64,000 bases of DNA from Owenia fusiformis. Taxonomy: Eukaryota; Annelida; Polychaeta; Sabellida; Oweniidae. The stretch lies in the NCBI GenBank assembly GCA_903813345.2, contig CAIIXF020000679.1:64001-128000 (forward strand). The letters run 5' to 3'. Shown piece by piece: positions 22,005-33,202 of the stretch. How positions within the stretch are numbered: position 1 is the stretch's first letter; each line of letters begins with the position of its first letter. The translations under genes were made by a program, and so were the position numbers. The notes under the pieces were generated by a model. It did not search any database. It was given only the letters and a program-made list of their open reading frames with translations, and was not told the DNA's origin.

Positions 22005-24180
22005 ATGAAGATGAGATACAAGAAGCTGTGTCGTGTTGCTACAGTCATATTGCTTGTCTACTACACTTTTAAGTTACCATTCTTAATTAAAACACCAAAA
22101 CACGGGGAAAAGAATGAGTTTGATGTACATGTAGGACTTACTGAAGGAATTATAACAACGGGGAAGTGTGAAGACGTTGCCACATCGGAAATTGAAATGT
22201 TGCGAAGAAGGGACGCGCTTTGGAAGAATTGCGACATGGAAAACACAAAAACTGATCCCCATAAAGGACTGTTAGTCAGCGACAAGCATTAACTATTATT
22301 CTGTGATGTCGCCAAGATTGGAAGCACATTTTTGAAAAAATGTGGTATATATTAGAAAACAATTTCACGCCCGGTGATCGTGAATATGGGACGGAGGGGG
22401 GGGGGGTGAGAAGGCAATTTCTGCTTGGAAATTCAACAAATCTGGAAGATTTATTTTTTCAAGAAAAAGTTTACTATTGAATTGCTAAATGGATAGGCGC
22501 ACGGTATGGTAGAATATGTTAGGTTATCTGGGATTTTTTCTGAAACGATACGCATCTAAGGTATGAGATCTATTAAAAAAGGCGCAAGGCCATCAACAGG
22601 CACAAATCAACGTTTTTGCTATAAATCAAGCAACAATGGACTACACGACCTGTAATAAATACTTGTAAGTGATGTTATCATAACTAAATTAATGTCATTG
22701 CTGAATTTATAAAATAAGTTTCCATACGTAAAATAAAAAATAATCTAAAATAATTAAAATGGGACGGAGGGGGGGGGGGGGGGAGGGGACGGAGGGGGGG
22801 AGTAATAATTCTATAAAGTGAAACAACTTCACACGAATTCTTGTATTTGAAAAATGAACTCATTAACTTAGTAAGAAACTGGATGATATACACCTGGAGA
22901 CTGAAAAATGGGGACATTTGGAGTAAAGGGACTTAAAGTCGCGAAACATCTCTAATCATGTCTTATATACATATTGCTCCCCCCCCCCTCCGTCCCCTCC
23001 CCCTCCGTCCCAAATTCATTATTTTCGATTATTTTTTATTTCACATATGGAAACTTATTTTATAAATTCAGCAATGACATTAATTTAGTTATGATAACAT
23101 CACTTACAAGTATTTATTACAGGTCGTCCAGACCATTGTTGCTTGATTTATAGCAAAAACGTTGATTTGTGCCTGTTGATGGCCTTGCGCCTTTTTTAAT
23201 AGATCTCATACCTTAGATGCGTATCGTTTCAGAAAAAATCCCAGAAAACCTAACATATTCAACCATACCGTGCGCCTATCCATTTAGCAATTCAATAGTA
23301 AACTTTTTCTTGAAAAAATCTTCCAGATTTGTTGAATTTCCTAGCAGAAATTGCCTGCTCCCCCCCTCCGTCCCATATTCACGATCACCGGGCGTGAATT
23401 TACCTGAAAAAGATCCAATGAATATGAAGAAAAACATTTTTTCAGTTCGTTTTTCACGTTTGAGCGATTTTAACATAACAGAAAGGACAAAACGATTGAA
23501 CTCATACGCGAAGGTGATCATCACGCGAAATCCATACGATCGATTATTTTCAGCGTACCAAAAATAAATAAATTTGTAACATTCAATCCAACTTATTGGG
23601 CTCGTGCTAAGAATATCATCAAAAGACATCGCAAGGATCCTAGTGATCGATCCCTCCGCTGCGGACATGACTTGACATTTGAGGAATTCCTCTTACACGT
23701 CAGTGGGAATCCCCAAAATGTTGGTCACATGGACTATCACTGGAAACCACTAACAGCATATTGTGATCCATGTTCAATTAAATATGACATCATCGGAAGA
23801 ATGGAATCATTCAATGAAGATCTTCAATATTTGTTATGTAAAATCAACGCTGAAGATAAAATTAATCTACCAAAAGCCAACACACTGGCTCTTCGAAAAT
23901 GCAACGTTAAACTAGAAGTTTCATTTTCAGTCACAAGCATAAAAAAGATGAAGGGCAATTGTATCCCAAAATCGGAACTGGTGAATAGATTGGTTCAGAA
24001 TATGGTAAACCATGGCTACATTGAACCCATTGATAAGATTCGCATGGCGGATATCCCGATTGATTACACACAACAAGACCTAGTGGAGTATATAGGCAGA
24101 CACATGAACAAGTCTACAACTGAAAAATTACTCAGTCTACCCAAGTTGGCCCAAAATAAAGCATTCCACGACGTTTCACC
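22005..24180 (+). pseudogene. Carbohydrate sulfotransferase (Sulfotransfer_2 type), broken
   Basis: Homologous to Golgi type II carbohydrate sulfotransferases (CHST8-14-like), which move sulfate from PAPS to glycans. Visible: an N-terminal signal anchor (RVATVILLVYYTFKLPFLI); the 5'-PSB loop KIGSTFLKK (22,310-22,345); the 3'-phosphate motif RNPYDRLFSAY (23,525-23,560); and the conserved region HWKPLTAYCDPCSIKYDIIG (about 23,740-23,802). Breaks: an in-frame TAA at 22,290 just before the 5'-PSB; a 1-nt loss in the A run near 22,335-22,341; a 1,031-bp palindromic insertion at 22,366-23,396 that includes one copy of AATTT; and a frame change in the aataaataaat tract near 23,564. After about 24,180 the C-terminus is lost into a GGCC-rich repeat. 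Skipping the insertion restores the surrounding frame exactly, so the insertion came into a gene of this layout. A single-exon gene is likely. Now presumably non-functional. Confidence 0.85.
22366..23396. mobile_element. 1,031-bp palindromic element with 5-bp TSD
   Basis: Arms 22,366-22,800 and 22,979-23,396 are near-perfect inverted repeats of about 420 bp around a 178-bp spacer. The ends are CACGCCCGGTGATCG and its complement. It is flanked by AATTT on both sides (22,361-22,365 and 23,397-23,401), a 5-bp target duplication. Each arm carries gggacgga followed by long G runs at both its outer and inner ends, the inner block being doubled. It has no transposase frame; the 116-aa and 130-aa frames across it are by-products. 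The superfamily was not identified. Confidence 0.9.
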
Positions 24181-24185
24181 TAGAT

Positions 24186-24765
24186 TGGGCCTTGAAAAAA
24201 ATGTTGGGCAAAAATATTGTAGGGCCTCTTTAGTTGGCCCTTTCTTGACCTTTTTACTTGACCTTTTTGGGCCTTATTTTTTTCAATTTTAGGCCAAATT
24301 TTCAAAAACGGGCAATCAATTTTCGAAATTTTGGTCCTAGGGCCCTAAAAGGTTTTCTGCGCGGCCATAGGATTGGTCCAGAAAAAATGTTGGCCCTAAA
24401 ATAATGTAGGGCATTTTTAGTGGGCCTTCTGGACATTACTTGACCTTTTTGGGCCTTATTTTTCAATTTGTGGCCAAATTCTCAAAGATCTGGCTTTAAA
24501 TATTTAGAATTTTGGCCCAAATTTTAGTTTTAGGGCCCAAAAATATTGTAGGGCCTCTTAAGTGGGCCTTTTTGGGCATTACTCGACTTTCTGGGCCTTA
24601 TTTTTCAATATTATGCCAAATTTTAAAAAAAGTGCCATAGATTTTCTAAATTTTGGCCAAAATTTGGGTTTCAGGGCCCTAAAAAGTTTTCCGTGCAAGC
24701 GCGGATATTTTTTCCTGACTTGAAATGTGGGTCCCCCTTGTTAGCTTCTGGATCCGCCACTGTCC
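24186..24765. repeat. GGCC-rich dispersed repeat, copy 1
   Basis: Internally repetitive: gggccctaaaa, aaatattgtagggcctctt and ttgggccttattttt recur three times. It ends with cttctggatccgccactg. The same family, with the same kind of end, is at 27,891-28,052 and 53,140-53,372. It replaces the C-terminus of the sulfotransferase pseudogene. Confidence 0.75.
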
Positions 24766-26240
24766 TTTACAATACAAAGGGGCTTGGGCTTTCGCTTAAA
24801 CCTGCATTTGAATGTATACCCCCTCCATAGGTTTGGCTACCCGAACTCCTCTTTTGAAATACTTATCAAAGCCTGCTTATATTTGGAGACTTAAAATATC
24901 ACCGAATTTGTTAAGAAATTTCCTCGATCAGTAATTAAAACTCTCATGTCTGTGTGTTTACTGCTCACAATTTCATAACAATATTTAAATCAAAATACCC
25001 AAACTTTTCCCCGATTCAAACCTGGCAATTTCTTACTACATAATAGTCTCATGGTTGCGCATTTTGTGGTTGACAATTCAACGGAACTACCGTTGTAGTA
25101 TTTTTGATAATGCCTAGCTCACACAGCTAGGCAGACTAACCAAAAATGACGTCACGATATAAATTAATCCAATTCTGAAAAAAATATTTGATCAACAATC
25201 ATGCGTTAACTGGTCCCAGAGTTCGTGAGTTTTGGTTACTATCATTGTAACCATCTTTAATTTAATATTGTTATACTAAAAATGAATTAAATGGTCTTTG
25301 TTCATTACCCATCCCGTGAAAATTGTGAATAGAATATGTATATTAAAAGTTCGAGAGATATTATGAGAACGTTTTGATCACCCCTCGTAAACATACACGT
25401 TGTTGCGGGTCAAGTTGCCTTATATGCATCAAAATACAGACATTAGTCTGAACCGGATATCAAATTATCGAACCATGTTATACAACAATAGTAATAGCTT
25501 TATCAAACGCAACCATATAATCAATACTACTAAGTAAAAAATATACATATTATTCTGTAACAGTATGTTGGAAATAATAACAAATTGCCCACATCCAGCA
25601 TATGGAGAGTTTAAAGTCCCCGATAAATCGGGCTACGTATACCGCCGTGTTTACATTAGGGGATTAGAAGAGTTTATTTTTTATTTAGGTATGCAAGCTA
25701 CGTATATCAATATTAGGCCTTCATTCATGTACTCGTGTGCATGTAATCAGCATGCCCTTCAATATTATGTAAACCAGGCTATTCAAGTACTGTATAATGT
25801 ACACTATTTATGTGTGTACTACATACAATACAATTCCCTGGGAAACAAAACACAAATACTTTTTATATGTTCAAAATGAGCCATTTGATTGATGCAAACA
25901 CTAAATAGCTTCATAAATAACATCTACAAAGTATATCTAATAGTAATTTTCAATTCCAATGGTGAAACTTCCCTGGTTACGATTATATGGGAAATCATCA
26001 CGAGACGAAGATCGTTCGCCTTCCTGGCTTACCTCTGAATCGTGTACCCGGTAATCTCTTTATATAGTTTAGCGAGAGCGGTGCGCCTGCGCAGTTTTAA
26101 ACTTTGGCGCACACTTTAACGACGTATATTGACCATTGTATGCCTCTCTTGGACATTTCCATTAGCCACTCCCAGCGCTTGATCAGGAATGCTGGAATGT
26201 AGCTGAAATTGCTTGATTATAGGAGGCAGCCACATTTTTT
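24766..26240. other. Intergenic, one unassigned frame
   Basis: A 104-codon frame at 25,565-25,879 begins MLEIITNCPHPAYGEFKVPD. The first 40 residues look protein-like but I recognise no family and see no splice support. The rest of the span shows nothing. Confidence 0.35.
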
Positions 26241-26244
26241 ATCG

Positions 26245-26995
26245 TACCTCACAAAAGGTACGATATTGTAGTCAGCTTGACGGGCGGGCGGCGGGCGGCA
26301 GGCGGGCGGGCGGCGGGGGGCGTCTCGCTTTTCAGCTTGTCTACAGGTTTCCAGCCAAACCATTTGAGGGATTCATCTGACATTTTCAGGGATGTTTCTA
26401 CATATCAACGTCAAGAACTGATTAGTTTTTGGGCATTCTTGGTAAATTTTAAGGTGGCCATTTTGGATTTCCGTCCTAAAATCTTCACTTTCAAGACTTG
26501 TCTACAGGTTTTCAGCCAAACCATTTGAGGGATTCATCTGAAATTTTTAGGGATGTTTCTATATATCAACGTCAAGAACTGATTAGTTTTTGGGCATTCT
26601 GGGTAAATTTTAAAGTGGCCATTTTGGATTTTCTGTCCTAAAATCTTCACTTTCAAGACTTGTCTACAGATTTTCAGCCAAACCATTTGAGGGATTCATC
26701 TGAAATTTTCAGGGATGTTTCTACATATCAACGTCAAGAACTGATACATATCAACGTCAAGAACTGATTAGTTTTTGGGCATTCTGGGTAAATTTTAAGG
26801 TGGCCATTTTGGATTTTCCGTCCTAAAATCTTCACTTTCAAGACTTGTCTATAGGTTTCCAGCCAAACCGTTCAAATTTTTACATATGTTACACAGTGAT
26901 AAGTTCTAGAGCTGATTAACTTTTCTGCGGCCATCTTGCTTTCTTGGTCAACAAGACCACAATGCTGTGTTTTAGGTACGATATTGTTCACGTCT
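26245..26995. repeat. 160-bp tandem-repeat block with GC-rich leader
   Basis: Direct repeats ggtacgatattgt at 26,258 and about 26,974 bound a block. It starts with a (gggcggc)n tract (26,281-26,325). Three full and one partial copy of a 160-170 bp unit follow (units start near 26,338, 26,500, 26,660 and 26,840; each begins cttgtctacaggttttcagc). The third unit has an extra local duplication of acatatcaacgtcaagaact. Confidence 0.85.
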
Positions 26996-27300
26996 GTGCC
27001 TTGTTTATTCATGTGATATAATTATGATCAAGTACCGTAGGGGGGGGGGGGGTATATCAGTGTATTATCAAAATTTGAAAAACCATAAAGGTGTACAATT
27101 TATAATGAGTTCAGCATGAACATGAAGACATACAATTTATAATAATACATGATATAAAATATGAAAATATAAAATTACTGCCTGCACGCAGATAAATCAT
27201 TAAGTGAAATTATAAACATTATGGATACAACACAATGTGGAAAAATAACATGACATGCTTACAGCTTATAGCTCAACAACAATTTATCAATGTTTTTTTT
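26996..27300. other. Intergenic, poly-G tract
   Basis: Contains a G12 run near 27,040; otherwise nothing seen. Confidence 0.5.
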
Positions 27301-27311
27301 TGTAATTATAT

Positions 27312-27880
27312 TTAAAGGTGTAGAGAGGGTGGAGATTGAAGGGAAGTTGGCAATTTATTCCAAATTATTGATCCGGAGTACTGAACTGATTTCTTTGTTA
27401 AGTTTGATCTAAATCTACATGGAATTATATGTCGTATTTGTCTTGTGAGACGAGAGTGTTTAAAATAAATACACTTCAAAATACTGTTTGAATACAATGT
27501 TAAATGTGAGTTTTGCTTTTTCTAACTTGTAAATATCAAATATGGTTAAAATATGAAGTTGCTTGAATAATGGTAAACTTGCATGATCACAGTGATGATA
27601 TATATCTTTTAAAGATAATTTAACGAATTTCTTTTGAATTGCATACATTTTTTCTAATAAGAATTTCTTGGCATTTCCCCATATAATATTGCAATATGAA
27701 ATGTGAGAATATATAAGAGAGTAATAGTTATCTAGTTAAGCTGTCAAAAATTTGTAACGTACTTTATAAAGTATACCTAGTGTTTTTGATATTTATGAAA
27801 TAATATAAGATATACGTTCATTCCAATTGAGTTTATTGTCTATTATTACACAAAGAAAATGTTTGTTTTTCGACATTAAT
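27312..27880 (-). pseudogene. LINE reverse transcriptase C-terminal fragment
   Basis: On the minus strand the frame carries typical features of the end of a jockey/CR1-type non-LTR retrotransposon ORF2. These are VIIDNKLNW near 27,835; SHISYCNIIWGN near 27,690 (thumb region); LFKQLHILTIFDIYKLEKAK near 27,540; and the terminal IIWNKLPTSLQ block near 27,335. In-frame stops and a frame change interrupt it, and the catalytic FADD-containing region is absent, so this is a 5'-truncated dead copy, as usual for LINEs. No poly-A tail or target duplication was resolved. Confidence 0.75.
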
Positions 27881-27890
27881 TGAAGGCGTT

Positions 27891-28052
27891 TCACTGGCGG
27901 CTCCAGGGGGTGGGCTCCCCTTGTGGGCCCAAAAAGGCCAAATTATCAAAAATGGGCTTTAAAATGTGTGCCCAATTTTTGGATTTAAGGGCTTAAAAGT
28001 TTTGTCTGATTTGAAATTTGCCACCCCCTTTTCAGCTTCTGGGTCCGCCAGT
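27891..28052. mobile_element. GGCC-rich MITE, copy 2
   Basis: A 162-bp element with inverted ends: cactggcggctccaggggg on the left against the complement of cttctgggtccgccagtg on the right. Internal gggcccaaaaaggcc matches the other two GGCC copies, so this short copy probably shows the true ends of the family. Confidence 0.75.
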
Positions 28053-28425
28053 GTCGTTTTACCGATAGATTCTCCATCTACCGTTACGTTATTGACGTAT
28101 CTACGTATCCCTTGTGATTAAGGATTTGAGTTACGCCCCTTACCTATACTTCCTTATACGAATGAAAAGGTGATCGAAATCATAACCGCAAATTCTCCTG
28201 ACTGAAGTTTTTCGCACGTTTAATAAGTCAAAAGTTCTGTAATGCAATCGATTAACCTACAACAAACTTGGTGTCGACCATTAAAAAACTAGCACTAATA
28301 CTTCTACTAATGGTGCTATTATTCCCTGGGAGAGAGAGAAAAGAGTCAAACTTAGGGAGCGATTATCGAACATCAGCGCCAAATCTGCAATTTGGGAATT
28401 AAACAATATCTATGAACAGCACAGA
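28053..28425. other. Upstream region of the PAN-F5/8C gene
   Basis: Likely promoter and 5'-UTR. No TATA box or other element could be assigned with confidence. Confidence 0.35.
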
Positions 28426-28741
28426 ATGAAGAAATCTACTCACTTTTACATCTACACTTTGGTCCTACTTCTTATTATCAAGCACGGCAATACAACTCAA
28501 AAAACAAAAATATACAAACGTATCCCTTATCAAAGCAGAACTGATAGCGTCACAGAAACGATTAGCGTCGGTTCAGTAGGCGAGTGTGCCTTTCGGTGTT
28601 TACTTAATGAAGGGGTTTGTAAATCATACAATTTGAGGACCAATGGGGGCAGCGGTGATATGATGTGTGAGTTTATCGGAATGATGTTTGGAGGAAATGT
28701 GGTTGCAAGTCCTACAATTGACCATTATTATCCTGACCAAG
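28426..28741 (+). CDS. PAN-F5/8C secreted protein, exon 1
   Basis: Begins at ATG 28,426 with a cleavable signal peptide (KSTHFYIYTLVLLLIIKHG, about residues 3-21). A PAN/apple-like module follows, with four cysteines spaced as in GECAFRCLLNEGVCKSYNL plus MMCEF. PAN modules bind proteins or sugars outside the cell. The donor is GTAAGA at 28,742, leaving phase 1. The following exons in the same strand and phase complete one F5/8 type C domain. The predicted product is therefore a small secreted lectin-like or adhesion protein of about 263-277 aa, depending on the last exon. Confidence 0.8.
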
Positions 28742-29759
28742 GTAAGATGTATTATAAAAATTAAGATAAAGTGTGTAAAAAAGCAAGTGTCAAATGTTCG
28801 AAGCAATATTTTCAAATATCCTGTCAATTTTTACAATCTTATTATTTTTTTCTGAAAGCAGAATTGAGATACTGTATCTGCTAAAATATCGAAGTTATTG
28901 AAAATGTAAGTTGTACACATGTCCAAATTGAATCCTGTAGAATTAAAAAGGGATTCGAACTGTTTTTCATTTTTTGCCAGGTAACCTTTAGGTAATTGAT
29001 ATTTGCATTGATTTGATTTCGCTTCTTAAAGTGTCTCACATATTCGATCAAAACTTGCCATGCAAACATGTTAGTCTACTTTACTAGCCCCCTTGCTGTA
29101 ACAAGGAACACAAAACACATCAAAACGTAAACATGAACCAATTAGTCACTTCACTATGAAAGTGAGGGGGTGTTAGCAAATGTGTATTAGCAGACAATAA
29201 ATTGCCTTTTTCGTTCAATCATTTACTGTGTCAACTTAGTAACCCTTGCATATCGTGCTCACTCAAGTATTGAATAATTTATTTTATAATCTAAATGTTT
29301 GTGGTTTTTAAAAAACATTTGATATATTTTAGTTAGAAATACATTCATACATATATTCATCCAAATAGCACTAGAATGCGGGAAGAAAGAGCAATGGTGA
29401 CAAAATACCGACAGAATTTTCCGTAAGGGTTTCAAACATTTCTGGACACAATCATGCATGTACTTCATGTGTACTTTTATTTTTAGTGCTGTATTTATAA
29501 ATATAATTTCACGTATTAAAATCATATTTTCCAGCAACACGCATTATATAACAATAATAACACGCATAATAAAAATCAATCGAACTCCCCGAAAATCGAT
29601 CGATTAAAACTCTACCATAACACATTTTTCAAAATATCGGACTTTTGTATTTTATTTCTCATTTTTATCATATGCTTGTATTTATCATACAAACAATAGT
29701 TCTACATCTTTGTCATGGGAATTGTTACGCAGAATATGGCATACATTCATGGTTGTGCG

Positions 29760-30330
29760 GTATTTGTGATACAGATGAATATGCCATACTCACCTGCGGT
29801 ATATGGCATATTCCGCAGGTGAGTATACGATATTCCGCAGTGAATATGCGAGACATTGATTTCAGTGAATACCCGATACTCACCTGCGGAATATGTCATA
29901 CTCACTTGCGGAATATGCCATATACTGCAGGTGAATATGACATATACCGCAGGTGAAAACGTGATACGAAAAGCCTTGATTTGATTGGTTGCGAGAATCG
30001 ACTCTAAATGTAAAACTACGCTGGATTACCAATATTATTAGTGCGTCGAGTACTAATATATGAATCCTGGATTGATTGAGTAAGTTTATTACGTGAGATT
30101 GGTGAGTGATACTTCTGCATAAGTCAGTATATTCGATACACTGTGCTGTTGATTCAGTAATCTTAATAATTTATAAAATTTTATTTGTTTGTTCCATCGA
30201 TGCAATTGACAATTGCGTACTTCCGTATCACGTTCTCATTGGTAAGTGTGTATGCCATATACCGCAGGTGAATCTGTCATACACCGCAAGTGAATATGCC
30301 ATATTCATTGCGGAATATGACATATTTTTG
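29760..30330. repeat. Palindromic CACCTGCGG clusters in intron 1
   Basis: Two clusters (29,768-29,955 and 30,252-30,325) of a roughly 22-bp word tatgccatactcacctgcgg in alternating orientation. Its complement reads ccgcaggtgagtat, which contains a consensus splice donor. The intervening DNA is unrelated and holds no gene. Confidence 0.8.
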
Positions 30331-30497
30331 TATCGTGTTTACCGCGTAACAGGAATGACGTTAAAATTCTGATTGGGAAAATATCACGTTTTTGGTGACG
30401 AAAATTTGACTGAAAGAACAGATAGCATGATTTTTTCCTTTGGGAAAATACATACAGCTCCAATCATGTAAAATAATTTATTCAATTTTATATTTAG

Positions 30498-30621
30498 TTA
30501 AATGCAAAGAACTACTCGTATCTGGAGATATTTACAATGTTGATGATGCAAATATTACTGCCTCAAATCATTTTGGTGATGCACATGTCCCGAGCAGAGG
30601 TAGATTAGACACACAGACGAT
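30498..30621 (+). CDS. PAN-F5/8C secreted protein, exon 2
   Basis: Acceptor atatttag, then TT AAA TGC; with the G from exon 1 this makes Val-Lys-Cys. It encodes the start of the F5/8 type C (discoidin) domain: the first conserved Cys, then NITASNHFG and HVPSRGRLDT, which match the usual ITASS...PSRGRLN pattern. The donor is GTAAGT at 30,622 (phase 2). The intron before it (28,742-30,497) carries palindromic repeat clusters. Confidence 0.8.
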
Positions 30622-31013
30622 GTAAGTATGTCATCCATGATAGTAGGGTTTTTAAATTAAGCGATTTGGTACAGACGCACTCACTCCTGCTTTTCATCAC
30701 GTTAGGTAGAAGATAGAAGAAAGAATTGAAGGGGCTTTTAAAGTTCCCCTTGGATAGACGTACACTCCCCTCCATGAGTTTGGCAATCCTCAATTTTCCC
30801 ATTTTTTCTCAATTACAATAGGTCGAAAATTGATGGCAAATGATGAATTTTTGAAAATTGTCATTCCCATGTAGACCAATGGAAAATGGTGGATTCGGGG
30901 CAAATCAGACTTCTGAATATCTCTTCAGTTAATGTTTCACCAAAAATATTTTTATACAAAAAATTGAATTTTCTACTTTGTTTGAAACTAAGGTTTACTT
31001 TGTGAACTTTAAA
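30622..31013. other. Intron 2, proximal part
   Basis: No feature seen. Confidence 0.5.
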
Positions 31014-31828
31014 GTAACCCTACTATCACACCAAACTAGTTCTCACTACGTTCTCGAAAACGGGCTTCAACTGTGTACGAACGGACTGGACCTACTAAGA
31101 ACCGTTTGGGATCTATTTACAAACGTCATCGAACGTACTCGGACGGGTAGGTCCTCTAGAACTTAGACAATGCTCAAAATGTTTTCGTGGTCGTCACGTT
31201 CTACAATTAGAACGAGTGACAATGTACTAACGACGAGCTGGACGTACTACGAACGGAACCGTCGTACTTCAATCCTACTAGGGACGTTTTAACAACGAGT
31301 TGATCTGTCTGAGGACGTGTTGAGAACGAGGTAGAACTAATTGCAAACGGGTTTAAAGTGATTAAGAACGTATTTAACACTGCTTATGAACGAGTTAGCA
31401 AAAATATAGCTATCACACCAAACAAGTTGCCACTGCGTTCTTCAAAACTGGTTTTAAACTGTGTGCGAACGGAATGAACGTAGCTGCAACTTTCTAAGGT
31501 CTATTTACGAACTTTATGATCGTTCTCAGACGGGAATGTGATTTTAGAACTTTGAATCGATTCAAAATTCGATGGCGACCATACCGTTCTGTAATCAGGT
31601 CATGTTGACCTTCTAGACTAAGGGACGCGTTCTACTACGTTGCACGCCGACGTGGTGCGACCTGAACGAACTGCGAACGAGATGGACGTATTGAAGACTG
31701 TTTAAGAACGAAGAAGCTAATTATTTCAGACATATTTCCCGACCACAGCCAGATTGAGCCCGTTTTACGACGTTTTCGTAGGACTGGCAAGAACGGGTAA
31801 GAACTAGTTTGGTGTGATAGGGGGTAAC
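31014..31828 (+). mobile_element. 0.8 kb TIR element, copy B
   Basis: Begins gtaaccctactatcacacca and ends with the complement of gttaccccctatcacaccaa. It is the reverse complement of copy A at 2229-3022. The first ~130 bp (ctatcacaccaaactagttc through gtgtacgaacgga, ctatttacaaacg) recur diverged at about 31,408-31,530 (tatcacaccaaacaagttgc, gtgtgcgaacgga, ctatttacgaac). It is therefore an internally dimeric element of about 390 + 425 bp. No coding capacity. Confidence 0.85.
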
Positions 31829-32192
31829 AGAGCTTCAAAATCAAATTTCGCAATTTGTGTTATTTCAATGGGAGGGAATTTTGGGAAAATAATTTTGACT
31901 TTGAAAACTTATAACTTTGTTGAACTTGGAGAAACATATCATTTTTTGTTAAACAAAGTTTGCAAATTCAATGTTCTACAACCTTACTTGTATTTAATTT
32001 GCGAGTACTCATATATTATCGGTAAATACACCATAAATGAATATTATGTTATGGATAAACTATGAACATTAAAAATAGCCGAGGGCTTTGGCCCGGGCTA
32101 TAAGTTCTCCGGAGACCCAGTACGAATGGTTTATCTAACTTAAACTCCACGCTGACTCTTATGAAAGGTAAATGTTGCATGCTCCAATTATA

Positions 32193-33150
32193 CAGGGTGA
32201 CAAAAAAAACTGGAACCCACTTAAGTCTTAATAACTTCGTCAATTATGGCACATGTATAGTCAACTGAATGTATGACAAGATGCCAAAATTTGAGCATTC
32301 TAGCTAAATTAGTCTCTAAATGAGGCACGTTTAGATAATGTGCTCCAAATGTGCACCACGACGTTGGATGCAGAGCTGGATTCTTCTTGCAAAATTGTCA
32401 ATGACCCGACTGCATTAATCTCATTCTATCTCTTTAAATAGTCTTCCAATGTTGAGTTTGAGGTAATCAATGGTCAGTGGACTATCTGTATACACATTAT
32501 CCTTGAGATATCCCCACAGATACAAATCTGGGGGGTTCAAATCAGGGGAGTGGGGGGGGGGGCAGATGTGGCGGGTACGGCGCCTGATTAATCGATCACC
32601 AAAGTGAGCCTGAAGCCATTGAATGGACTCATTTGAGGTGTGGGGAGTGGCATCATCTTGTTGAAACCATTGCTGGTCTCTTCTCAAGTCACGTCGTCTA
32701 CCCAGAGCGCTCTCCAAAACTTTCGAACGTTAGGGATGTAATGTTCTGTAATGACTGTTGAGTTGTCTTGAGTTCTGACAGACCACTGTCTCCCCGAATA
32801 GGTTGATTAACCATCACTTCTCTTCTTTGTTGGTTTTACAGTTCCTTCTGAATCAAACGTCTGTACAAGCCTAAAGATCTGTGACTTGCAAGGGGCTCTT
32901 CTTGCCCTGTGATATCTCCTATAGGCAGTTTGAGTCTCTTTATAGGATTTTGTCTTGATATACTTTCTCACAATATAAGTCTTTTCTTCTGTCTTCCATG
33001 GCATGATCAATATCTAAGCTACAGTACTCATTATGGTGTCATTTTGTCATGCATTCAGTTTAGTTTCTACCCTGAAGAAATTAAGAATGTAGGTATAATA
33101 CTTTCCGAGAAATTTGATGATTTATGGGTTCCAGTTTTTTTGTCACCCTG
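32193..33150 (-). mobile_element. Deleted Tc1/mariner-type transposon (958 bp)
   Basis: Ends are inverted repeats cagggtgacaaaaaaactgg, flanked by TA on both sides (32,191-32,192 and 33,151-33,152). On the minus strand it keeps an N-terminal helix-turn-helix (WKTEEKTYIVRKYIKTKSY, DUF4817-like) at 32,810-33,010. It also keeps a C-terminal part of an IS630-type DDE transposase at 32,421-32,690, with QQDDATPHTS and PPHSPDLNPPDLYLWGYLKD. The middle, including the first catalytic aspartate, is deleted, and the two pieces are in separate frames. It is dead but could be mobilised in trans. Confidence 0.85.
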
Positions 33151-33202
33151 TAGGAAAATTTGTTTTCTTTTGTTTTGGCTATGAGGTACGTAAAGGTGTT
33201 GA

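Noticed and set aside
22684-23668. Frames across the palindromic element as extra sulfotransferase domains
   Set aside because: They lie within the inverted arms, and the sulfotransferase frame is continuous when the element is skipped.
25565-25879. 104-codon frame as a real exon
   Set aside because: Only the first part looks protein-like; no family, splice or neighbour support. Mentioned only as unassigned.
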